Source of the DNA: Rhodospirillum sp047263945
Lineage (GTDB): Bacteria > Pseudomonadota > Alphaproteobacteria > Rhodospirillales > Rhodospirillaceae
DNA length: 64,000 nucleotides
Assembly: GCF_047263945.1 (NCBI RefSeq)
Contig: NZ_JBLAVB010000010.1
Span: 62,001-126,000 of the forward strand
Direction: 5' to 3'
Under the pieces are notes generated by a model that worked only from the letters and a program-made list of their open reading frames with translations, did not search any database and was not told the origin of the DNA. The first letter of the stretch is position 1, and the number at the start of each line of letters is the position of its first letter. The translations under genes were made by a program, and so were the position numbers. Below are positions 50,679-58,065 of this stretch, in pieces.

Positions 50679-51725
50679 ATGCGGCGGCGTGTGACTGAGG
50701 GGGAGGCAGGACGCCTCTGCGCAGCGTTGGATTTGGGGACAAATAATTGTCGTCTATTGATTGCTGAAGCCCTGGATACGGGGTTCCGAGTGGTCGATTC
50801 CTTCTCGCGGATCACCCGGCTGGGGGAGGGCGTGCGGGCATCCGGTCGGCTTTCTCGGGTTGCCATGGATCGAACCATTGCGGCTTTGGCTATTTGCTCT
50901 TCCCGCATGGACCGCCATGCGGTGACCCAGGTCCGGTGCGTGGCGACCGCAGCTTGTCGGGCCGCAGAGAATGTGGCGGAGTTCGTCGAGCGCGCGCGGG
51001 TGGAAGCGGGGGTGGATCTGGAAGTCATCCCCGCCGAGGAGGAAGCCCGCTTGGCCCTGGCTGGATGCGCGCCCTTGCTGGAAGGGGAGCGCCCGCTGAC
51101 GCTGGTCTTTGATATCGGGGGAGGGAGCACGGAGCTGACCCTGGTCGAAGTCCGAGATACGAGCGATGGCCCCCGGCCAGGAGCCGTCCTGGCTGTGGAA
51201 AGTCTTCCCCTGGGAGTTGTCACCCTGTCCGAGGCCGTTGGTGGAGGTCATCTGTCCCCCCGCCTTCATGCCGATATCGTTGAACATGTGCGTGAACGCT
51301 TGCGTCCCTTCGATGTCGCCTATGGAATCGCCGACTATGCCGTGAGGGAGCAACTCTCCCTACTCGGCACCAGTGGCACCGTGACCACCGTGGGCGCGGT
51401 AGCCCTGGGTCTGGGGCGCTATGACCGCAACCGGGTGGATGGTCTGGGGTTGTCCGTCCGCGAGATCAAAGACGTGGGCGCCCGCCTGTTGGACATGAGT
51501 CCCTCGGATCGGGTCGCTCATCCCTGTATCGGCCGGGAACGGGCTGATTTGGTCTTGGCGGGCTGCGCTATTTTGCAGGCGATTCTCGACACTTGGGCCG
51601 TTCCAGCGCTCCGCGTTGCCGATCGGGGTATCCGCGAGGGGCTGCTCGCGGATATGATGGGCACCAGGGCAGAGGGGGAGTGCACCCCTGCCGAAGCCGG
51701 GGTGGATGCGGTTCCGACCGTTTGA
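50679..51725 (+). CDS. Ppx/GppA family exopolyphosphatase / guanosine pentaphosphate phosphatase
   Basis: 348 aa from the ATG at 50679 (AAGGGGG site just upstream). ASKHA-fold phosphatase: AALDLGTNNCRLLIAEAL (phosphate 1 loop), catalytic glutamate region VIPAEEEARLALAG, and LVFDIGGGSTELTLVEVRD (phosphate 2 loop); LLGTSGTVTTVGAVALGLGR lies near 250. Only the Ppx/GppA core is present, without the C-terminal HD-like domain of E. coli Ppx. It is followed after 43 bp by rlmE, a frequent alphaproteobacterial arrangement. Confidence 0.9.
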   Translation: MRRRVTEGEAGRLCAALDLGTNNCRLLIAEALDTGFRVVDSFSRITRLGEGVRASGRLSRVAMDRTIAALAICSSRMDRHAVTQVRCVATAACRAAENVAEFVERARVEAGVDLEVIPAEEEARLALAGCAPLLEGERPLTLVFDIGGGSTELTLVEVRDTSDGPRPGAVLAVESLPLGVVTLSEAVGGGHLSPRLHADIVEHVRERLRPFDVAYGIADYAVREQLSLLGTSGTVTTVGAVALGLGRYDRNRVDGLGLSVREIKDVGARLLDMSPSDRVAHPCIGRERADLVLAGCAILQAILDTWAVPALRVADRGIREGLLADMMGTRAEGECTPAEAGVDAVPTV

Positions 51726-51768
51726 CCACACGGGGTCCATGGGATCCGACATCATCTTGCAGGAAAGT

Positions 51769-52509
51769 ATGAAGACCATGAGTAGCGGAAAGGGTTCCGG
51801 GAATCGGGCCAACGGTCGCGCCCCCTCGGGGGCCCGGGATCTGTTCGTCAAAGTAAAGACGGCTCGGGGACGGAAAAACTCCTCCACCCGCTGGCTGCAA
51901 CGCCAGTTGAACGACCCCTATGTGCTGGAAGCCAGACGTACGGGGCTGCGCTCCCGCGCGGCTTTCAAGTTGATGGAGCTCGACGACCGCTTCCATTTAC
52001 TCGGCCCTGGGCGGCGCGTCGTTGACTTGGGTGCGGCCCCTGGCGGTTGGACACAGGTGGCCGTCGAGCGGTGCAAGGCCCTTAAAGAAGGGGGCGGCAA
52101 GGTGGTTGGTATCGATATCCTGGAATGGGAAGGCGTGGCCGGGGCCACCTGCATGACCCATGATTTCATGGAGGATGACGCACCGGCCTTATTGAAGGCG
52201 GCCCTGGATGGCCCCGTGGATCTGGTGCTGTCGGATATGGCTGCGCCCACGACTGGCCACCGCAAGACGGACCACATGCGGGTTATGGGATTGGCCGAGG
52301 CCGCCTGGGATTTTGCCGAGGAGGTTCTGGCTCCGGGTGGGTCGTTTTGCTGCAAGGTGTTCCAGGGGGGCACGGAAGGGGAGCTGCTCAATCGCATGAA
52401 GTCCCTGTGCGTGAGCATCAAGCACGCCAAGCCCCCCGCCAGCCGCCAGGAGTCGCCGGAGGTCTATGTGATTGCCCAGGGGTTCAAGGGGCGGCCTGAA
52501 GACCGGTAA
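51769..52509 (+). CDS. rlmE: 23S rRNA (uridine2552-2'-O)-methyltransferase RlmE
   Basis: 246 aa, slightly longer than E. coli RrmJ because of a basic N-terminus. SAM motif VVDLGAAPGGWTQVAVERC, catalytic K-D-K-E tetrad elements in RSRAAFKLMELDDRF, DLVLSDMAAPTTGH, GSFCCKVFQG and ESPEVYVIAQGFKG. It methylates the ribosomal A-loop late in 50S assembly. Start: ATG at 51769 or 51778, both behind an AGGAAAG sequence. It is probably co-transcribed with the Ppx/GppA gene. Confidence 0.95.
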   Translation: MKTMSSGKGSGNRANGRAPSGARDLFVKVKTARGRKNSSTRWLQRQLNDPYVLEARRTGLRSRAAFKLMELDDRFHLLGPGRRVVDLGAAPGGWTQVAVERCKALKEGGGKVVGIDILEWEGVAGATCMTHDFMEDDAPALLKAALDGPVDLVLSDMAAPTTGHRKTDHMRVMGLAEAAWDFAEEVLAPGGSFCCKVFQGGTEGELLNRMKSLCVSIKHAKPPASRQESPEVYVIAQGFKGRPEDR

Positions 52510-52564
52510 GCTCAAGCGGTCGCAAGGGAATCATCCAAAGCGAAGGACTCACCAAGAACTTTTC

Positions 52565-52592
52565 TTGCGGGGCACAGTCTTGTGTGTATGAT
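52565..52592 (+). promoter_or_regulatory. Candidate sigma-70-type promoter of guaB
   Basis: TTGCGG (52565-52570), 16-bp spacer, TATGAT (52587-52592), about 115 bp before the guaB ATG. A hairpin GGACCGAAAGTCC lies in the leader. No known purine riboswitch core is recognisable. Confidence 0.4.
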
Positions 52593-52706
52593 GTCGCGCT
52601 CCCAAGGATCAATAGGTTGCGCGGTGCATCACGTCGGAAGCGTGCGTGCCGCCGGACCGAAAGTCCGGTTTCGACTTTATGGTCCGCCGCTCTAGAGGAG
52701 CCCCCC

Positions 52707-54170
52707 ATGGAATTTCCCGAGGCTTTGACCTTCGACGACGTGCTGCTTGTCCCCGCAGCATCAGACGTGTTGCCTGCACAGGTGGATACCCGCACGCGCT
52801 TGACAAAGACCATTACCTTGGGGATCCCGCTGGTCTCCTCGGCCATGGATACGGTGACGGAAAGCGAAATGGCCATTGTCATGGCCCAGTGCGGTGGCAT
52901 TGGTGTCATCCACAAGAACCTGGATATCGTCGCCCAGGCCGAAGAAGTGCGCAAGGTGAAGCGCTATGAATCGGGCATGGTGGTCAATCCCGTGACCATC
53001 GAGCCGGACGCCCCCCTCGCCGATGCCTTGGGGCTGATGGCCCGCCATAAGATCAGTGGCATTCCCGTCACCGAAAGCGGAACGGGAACCCTGGTGGGCA
53101 TCCTGACCAACCGGGATGTGCGCTTCGCCGAGAACACGGCTCAGCCCGTCCGCGACTTTATGACCAAGGAAAACCTGATCACCGTGCGCGAGGGCGTGAG
53201 TCAGTCCGAAGCGCGCCGGTTGCTGCATACCAACCGGATCGAAAAGCTGTTGGTGGTGGATGACGCCTACCGCTGTATTGGTCTGGTGACGGTGAAGGAT
53301 ATCGAGAAGGCCCAGACTTACCCCAACGCCTGTAAGGATGAACGGGGGCGTCTGCGGGTGGCTGCGGCCACCGGGGTGGGGGCCGACGGCATCGCCCGGG
53401 CCGAGGCTCTGTTGGAGGCGGGCGTGGACGTGGTGGTGATCGACACCGCCCACGGCCATTCCAAAGGGGTCATTGACGCCGTGGCGACGGTGAAGAGGCT
53501 GTCCAATCAAGCCCAGGTGATCGCCGGGAATATCGCGACCCCCGAAGGGGCCCTGGCACTGGTCGAGGCGGGCGCCGACGCGGTCAAAGTGGGGATCGGC
53601 CCCGGTTCCATTTGCACCACCCGCATCGTGGCGGGCGTGGGGGTGCCTCAGTTCTCTGCCATTACCGAGGTCGCCAAGGCCCTGGAGGCGTCCGGTGTGC
53701 CGGCCATCGCCGATGGCGGTATCAAGTATTCTGGTGATTTCGCCAAGGCCATCGCCGGTGGGGCTGAGACGGTTATGGTTGGTAGTCTCCTGGCTGGCAC
53801 CACCGAAGCTCCGGGCGAGGTCTTCCTTTACCAGGGCCGAAGCTACAAGTCCTACCGGGGCATGGGCTCCCTTGGGGCCATGGCTCGGGGGTCCGCTGAC
53901 CGTTATTTCCAGGCCGAAGTGACAGATAACTTGAAGCTGGTCCCAGAGGGCATTGAAGGCCAGGTGCCCTACAAGGGTGCTGCGGGAACGATCATTCATC
54001 AGCTGATCGGAGGCCTGCGGGCGGCCATGGGCTATACGGGGAACCGTACGATCACTGACATGCGAAAGAAAGCGCAGTTCCGTCGCATCACAGCGTCCGG
54101 TTGGCGGGAAAGCCACGTCCACGACGTGACTATCACCAAGGAAGCCCCCAATTATCGCGGTGGTATGTGA
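52707..54170 (+). CDS. guaB: Inosine-5'-monophosphate dehydrogenase
   Basis: 487 aa from the ATG at 52707 (AGAGGAG site). It oxidises IMP to XMP with NAD+, the committed step to GMP. TIM-barrel start ALTFDDVLLVPAASDVLP, paired CBS domains at about 95-205 (LMARHKISGIPVTESGTGTL, LLHTNRIEKLLVVDD), and the catalytic loop VGIGPGSICTTRIVAGVG with Cys near 304. The flap region has SYKSYRGMGSLGAM. All expected elements are intact. It is followed by a terminator and a palindromic repeat. Confidence 0.97.
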   Translation: MEFPEALTFDDVLLVPAASDVLPAQVDTRTRLTKTITLGIPLVSSAMDTVTESEMAIVMAQCGGIGVIHKNLDIVAQAEEVRKVKRYESGMVVNPVTIEPDAPLADALGLMARHKISGIPVTESGTGTLVGILTNRDVRFAENTAQPVRDFMTKENLITVREGVSQSEARRLLHTNRIEKLLVVDDAYRCIGLVTVKDIEKAQTYPNACKDERGRLRVAAATGVGADGIARAEALLEAGVDVVVIDTAHGHSKGVIDAVATVKRLSNQAQVIAGNIATPEGALALVEAGADAVKVGIGPGSICTTRIVAGVGVPQFSAITEVAKALEASGVPAIADGGIKYSGDFAKAIAGGAETVMVGSLLAGTTEAPGEVFLYQGRSYKSYRGMGSLGAMARGSADRYFQAEVTDNLKLVPEGIEGQVPYKGAAGTIIHQLIGGLRAAMGYTGNRTITDMRKKAQFRRITASGWRESHVHDVTITKEAPNYRGGM

Positions 54171-54196
54171 GGCCCGGTTTTTCCGGACCTCTTTTC
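54170..54196 (+). terminator. Terminator of guaB
   Basis: AGGCCCGG, loop TTTTT, CCGGACCT (one mismatch), then CTTTTCCCC. It begins at the guaB stop codon. Confidence 0.7.
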
Positions 54197-54202
54197 CCCA
54201 TT

Positions 54203-54323
54203 TAGATCAAAGTGTCCGCCTTAAATCGAATCCAATTTCAGGCGGACACTTTGATCCAGATTCAACAAGTTGAGCATCGAGTGGACCGGAAAACCGGTGC
54301 CCGCTTTTCCGCTCGATGCTCTA
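54203..54323. repeat. Composite palindromic repeat, copy B
   Basis: First hairpin: TAGATCAAAGTGTCCGCC pairs with GGCGGACACTTTGATC; then ATTCAACAAGTTGAGCAT and the second hairpin CGAGTGGACCGGAAAACC to TTTTCCGCTCGATGCTCTA. The second half is almost identical to 28421-28484. It lies 15 bp upstream of the rsmB start. Confidence 0.88.
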
Positions 54324-54337
54324 AGCGGACAGCATCC

Positions 54338-55651
54338 ATGATTCCCGCAGCACGCCTGCAAGCCGCCATCGATTTGTTGGTGGAAATCAATGCCTCGGAC
54401 CGGCCCGCCGATGGGGTGGTCAGCGCTTATACCCGCGCCCGGCGCTATATGGGGTCCAAGGATCGTAAGTCGGTGACCGATCGCCTTTGGGCGGCCTTGC
54501 GTTCCCGGGCTCGGCTCACCTGGATGGTGGAACGGTTCGGGGGCAAGCCATCGGCGAGAACTCTGATGATCGCCCACCTTCTGCTCGGCGAGGGCCGCTC
54601 CGCCCAGGACCTGCGACCCCTGTTTGACACTCGCATGCCCCATGCACCCCAACCCCTCTCCGACCAGGAGCAGGGGTTGATTGATTTGCTCGCGGGCAAG
54701 CCCCTGGAGTATCGGGAGATGCCCCGGGAAACCCGGCTGGAGACACCCGAGTGGTTGTTTCCCCGGCTGGAACCGATCTTTGGTGAGGCATTGGACGCCG
54801 AATTGGCCGCTCTGCTGGGGGAGGCGCCCCTGGACCTGCGGGTGAACACCCTGAAAGGCGATCGGGAGGCCGCGATAGTCGCTTTGGCCGAAGAAGGGGT
54901 CGATGCGGAACCGGGACCCCTGTCCCCTTGGTCCCTGCGGCTGGAGGGGCGGCCCAATATCGCTGCGACCAAAACGTTCCGGGGTGGCTTTGTGGAAGTC
55001 CAGGACGAGGGCAGTCAGCTGATCGCTCTGCTATGCGGCGTGGAACCGGGCATGTCCGTTCTTGACCTTTGCGCGGGCGCCGGGGGCAAAACCCTGGCAT
55101 TGGCCGCAGCGATGGAGAACAAGGGGGGACTGGTTGCGGCGGACGTGAACGAAGGCCGCTTGGAGCGGGCGCAGACCCGCCTGCGTCGGGCCGATGTGCA
55201 CAATGTCACCCGCAAACCCCTGGGACCCGAGGCCAACAAATGGCTGAAGCGCCGCCGAGGAACCTTCGACCGGGTGTTGGTGGACGCTCCCTGTTCGGGG
55301 ACGGGCACTTGGCGGCGAAATCCCGACGCCCGGTGGAAGTTGACGCCGGAAATCGTGGAGTCCCTGCTGGTCGAACAGGCCGGGATTCTCGACCGGGCGG
55401 CTGGGTTGACAAAGCCAGGAGGGCGGTTGATTTACGCGACCTGTGCGCTTCTGCCTGAAGAAAACGAGGGCCAAGTGGAGGCCTTTCTGTCTCGCCGGGC
55501 CGATTACCGTGCCTTGTCTGTGGTCGATCTTTGGCCCGATTTGGGTGTTGGCGACTATCCGGGTGACCCGGAAAAACCCTGGCTGCGCCTGTCGCCTGCA
55601 CGTCATGGCACGGATGGTTTCTTTGTCGCGGTGCTCGAACGGATCGAATAA
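54338..55651 (+). CDS. rsmB: RsmB/NOP-family rRNA (cytosine-5) methyltransferase
   Basis: 437 aa. It starts at the ATG at 54338, after the palindromic repeat. The upstream in-frame extension is repeat DNA. The N-terminal NusB-like helical region precedes a SAM-dependent fold: GVEPGMSVLDLCAGAGGKTL near 240, VAADVNEGRLERAQTRLRR, the motif IV DAPCSGTGTWRRNPDARW with a conserved Cys, and the motif VI ATCALLPEENEGQV with the catalytic Cys. Probably the RsmB-like 16S enzyme, though the exact target cytosine cannot be told from sequence. Confidence 0.88.
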   Translation: MIPAARLQAAIDLLVEINASDRPADGVVSAYTRARRYMGSKDRKSVTDRLWAALRSRARLTWMVERFGGKPSARTLMIAHLLLGEGRSAQDLRPLFDTRMPHAPQPLSDQEQGLIDLLAGKPLEYREMPRETRLETPEWLFPRLEPIFGEALDAELAALLGEAPLDLRVNTLKGDREAAIVALAEEGVDAEPGPLSPWSLRLEGRPNIAATKTFRGGFVEVQDEGSQLIALLCGVEPGMSVLDLCAGAGGKTLALAAAMENKGGLVAADVNEGRLERAQTRLRRADVHNVTRKPLGPEANKWLKRRRGTFDRVLVDAPCSGTGTWRRNPDARWKLTPEIVESLLVEQAGILDRAAGLTKPGGRLIYATCALLPEENEGQVEAFLSRRADYRALSVVDLWPDLGVGDYPGDPEKPWLRLSPARHGTDGFFVAVLERIE

Positions 55652-55755
55652 TGGCCCGCGAAGAAGGCCTTATACCAAACTGACTGGGTCGTGACTCTCT
55701 CCGGGGATTCCCCTGGCCGCTGAAATGTGAATCACCATGGCAATCCAGAGGAGAC

Positions 55756-56160
55756 TTGCCATGGGAAATCCAACACCCCTCCGTTCCGAATTTGACGGTC
55801 CCGCTCTGCGCCGCTTGGCGAAAGGGTCTCGGGACGCGAATTCCCAGCGACACGGTTCGCATTCTGCTGGCCGATCGAGAGTTCGAAGGCCAGGAATGGA
55901 TGGGGTTTCTGCTCGCCCGCCGCATTCCCTTCGCCATTCGATTGAGGGAAAACCGGATCGTGCAATTGCCCTGCGGCAAGCAGGTGCAACTCGGATCTTT
56001 TTTTCGGAGACCACGCTCGCCCCGGACCATCCGAGCCCGGCTGCCCGAGCGGCAAGGACACCCCGCTCTGGACCTTCACTTTTCCGCCAAGCGGATCAGG
56101 GGAAGCGAGGGGATCATCATTATTGCCAGCACCGAACGACGAGACACTGTCGTGTACTGT
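55756..56160 (+). pseudogene. IS4-like transposase fragment
   Basis: Encodes VRILLADREFEGQEWMGFLL then ARRIPFAIRLRENR and a region ending IIIIASTERRD, the middle of a DDE transposase with the second catalytic Asp in LADREF. The N- and C-terminal parts are absent. The frame runs into ACACTGTCGTGTA (56144-56156), the end sequence of the mosaic hairpin element, where transposase similarity stops. The 50 bp before it, starting at 55670, begins CTTATACC, like the flanks at 49818. Confidence 0.7.
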
Positions 56161-56249
56161 GGTGGCAAAGTGGCCCAACTTGGCCTCGAAGGCGTTGGTC
56201 GACCGCGAGGCTACCAAGCCGTTTTGGCGATACCCCCTGCCTTCCACAG

Positions 56250-56278
56250 AAAAAGGACCGTTCCTTCCAGAACGGTCC
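56250..56278 (-). terminator. Terminator of grxD
   Basis: On the minus strand GGACCGTTC, 6-nt loop, GAACGGTCC, then TTTTT. It lies about 40 bp after the grxD stop. Confidence 0.88.
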
Positions 56279-56314
56279 CTTCCCTTATGACGATCGCGGT
56301 GCGATCTCGGCCAA

Positions 56315-56644
56315 TCAGGCAGCCTTGACGGGCACACCCTTGTCCTTGAACAGCGTGGCCAACTCGCCGTCGGCCGCCATTTCGCGCACGATGTCGCAAC
56401 CGCCGACGAATTCACCCTTCACATACAGCTGGGGAATGGTCGGCCAGTTGGAATAGGTTTTGATCCCATTGCGGATTTCATCGTCCTCCAGGACGTTGAT
56501 CCCCTTGTACTCGACACCGAAGTGGCCCAGCACCTGCACCACAGCGGCGGAAAATCCGCACTGGGGGAACATCGGGGTGCCCTTCATGAACAGAACCACG
56601 GGGGTTCCTTCCACTTCGCTTTTGATCCGGTCTTCCACGCTCAT
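56315..56644 (-). CDS. grxD: Monothiol glutaredoxin, Grx4/GrxD type
   Basis: 109 aa. The active-site motif CGFS is in TPMFPQCGFSAAVVQVL, with the family WPTIPQLYVKGEFVGGCDIV downstream. CGFS glutaredoxins carry and transfer 2Fe-2S clusters and pair with BolA proteins; a bolA gene lies 1.1 kb upstream, beyond rarD. Start ATG at 56644. Confidence 0.96.
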   Translation of the reverse strand: MSVEDRIKSEVEGTPVVLFMKGTPMFPQCGFSAAVVQVLGHFGVEYKGINVLEDDEIRNGIKTYSNWPTIPQLYVKGEFVGGCDIVREMAADGELATLFKDKGVPVKAA

Positions 56645-56779
56645 CCGTCTTCCTTTCCGTTTGGGACGGGGGAGTAATCTGGCGCCCGCGGCACGAAGCG
56701 AACCCAGCAAATGGACTCGATGCCTTGAAACCAGCCTTGATGCGATATGGGACAGGGGACCCCGGCCTGTCAATTGCTA

Positions 56780-57688
56780 TCACGCGCCCTTTTCGCGGCG
56801 GTCCGGCCAGAGGTACAAGGCCACCCCGCACCAGATGCACGCAAATGTGGCCAAGGTCGCCGGGTTCAGGCTCTCCTTGAAAACCAGCGTCGCCACCAGA
56901 AACTGAATGGTGGGATTGGTGTATTGCAAAATCCCCAAGGTCGACAGACGCATGCGACGTGCCGCGCTTGCGAACAGAAACAAGGGAAACGCCGTCAATG
57001 GCCCCAGGGCCATCAGCCACAGGCTCCGTGGCCAGGGGCCATCCAGAAATGCGATCCCCGCGCCAAAGAATTCCATCCCCGCCAGGTAGGTGAGCAGAAA
57101 CGGCGAAATCAGCAACGTCTCCAGGAACAGACCCGAGAGGGCCGGAACGGGCGCCATCTTCCGCACGAGGCCATAGAGGGAAAACGTGACAGCCAGCACC
57201 AGGGAGATCCAGGGGACGCCCCCCAAACCCTCAATGGCGACTGCCACCCCCACGAACGCCAGGGCCAAGGCCAGGGTCTGACGACAGCTCATGGATTCGC
57301 CCAAAACGAGACGCCCCAGCAGGACCGTCACCAGGGGGAAAATGTAATACCCAAGGGATCCCTGAAGAGCCTGCCCACTGGTCACCGCATAGATGAAGGT
57401 GATCCAGTTCGCCGAAACCAGGACCGTGGAGAGCACCATGGTCCACGCGGTTTTCCGCTGGGCCAGAAAGGCCAAGGTGCGCTTGAACTCCCCCCGAAAG
57501 GCCAGAACCAAGCCAACAACCAAGGAGGCCCAAAGAATTCTCTGGGACAGGATCTCCAAGACCGGCACTTCCGACACGGCATTGAAAAACAACGGAGACA
57601 CACCCCAAATGCCAAAGGCGCCCAGGGCGGACAGGACACCCACCGTGGCGGACTCCTTGGGTGTTCCTGTCTCAGGGGAACGGCTCAT
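56780..57688 (-). CDS. rarD: RarD-type EamA-family transporter
   Basis: 302-aa inner-membrane protein with ten predicted helices in two EamA halves. RarD family features: GVLSALGAFGIWGVSPLFFN at the N-terminus, LEILSQRILWASLVVGLVL, SANWITFIYAVTSGQALQGS, GYYIFPLVTVLLGRLVLGE and LGILQYTNPTIQFLVATLVF. The substrate is unknown. It separates bolA from grxD on the same strand. Confidence 0.88.
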   Translation of the reverse strand: MSRSPETGTPKESATVGVLSALGAFGIWGVSPLFFNAVSEVPVLEILSQRILWASLVVGLVLAFRGEFKRTLAFLAQRKTAWTMVLSTVLVSANWITFIYAVTSGQALQGSLGYYIFPLVTVLLGRLVLGESMSCRQTLALALAFVGVAVAIEGLGGVPWISLVLAVTFSLYGLVRKMAPVPALSGLFLETLLISPFLLTYLAGMEFFGAGIAFLDGPWPRSLWLMALGPLTAFPLFLFASAARRMRLSTLGILQYTNPTIQFLVATLVFKESLNPATLATFACIWCGVALYLWPDRREKGA

Positions 57689-57781
57689 GGGGGCGGGTCC
57701 TATGACGCCCCCAGTCCTGGAAGCGGCCAAGCAAAGGAAAATCGGGCGTTTCCGCGATTGAAAACGCCCGACTCGAAAACA

Positions 57782-58015
57782 TCAGTCCTTCGGCTTGGTC
57801 TGCAGGGCCAGGGCGTGCAACTCGCCCCCCATACGGCCCTGAAGGGCGGCATAGACCATCTGGTGCTGCTGAACACGGGACTTTCCCGTGAAGGCAGAAG
57901 ACACCACGAGGGCGGCGTAATGGTCGCCATCCCCACGTAGGTCCTCGATGGTCACCTCCGCATCGGGGAAGGCTTCCTTGATGAGAGCTTCGATATCACC
58001 GGCTTCCATCGCCAT
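57782..58015 (-). CDS. bolA: BolA-family protein
   Basis: 77 aa. BolA fold with DIEALIKEAFPDAEVTIEDL at the start, then HYAALVVSSAFTGKSRVQQH and MVYAALQGRMGGELHALALQ. The short size, and HA in the final strand, place it with the BolA2/IbaG-like group that binds 2Fe-2S clusters together with CGFS glutaredoxins. It is 50 bp after purL and may be the tail of the purine operon. Confidence 0.93.
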   Translation of the reverse strand: MAMEAGDIEALIKEAFPDAEVTIEDLRGDGDHYAALVVSSAFTGKSRVQQHQMVYAALQGRMGGELHALALQTKPKD

Positions 58016-58065
58016 GGAACGGCACTCCTAGAAAGTGGAACAGAGTCGGCGGGGGAGCGGGGAGC

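Noticed and set aside
52593..52706. Purine or guanidine riboswitch in the guaB leader
   Set aside because: Only a small GGACCGAAAGTCC hairpin is present; I cannot see a conserved aptamer core.
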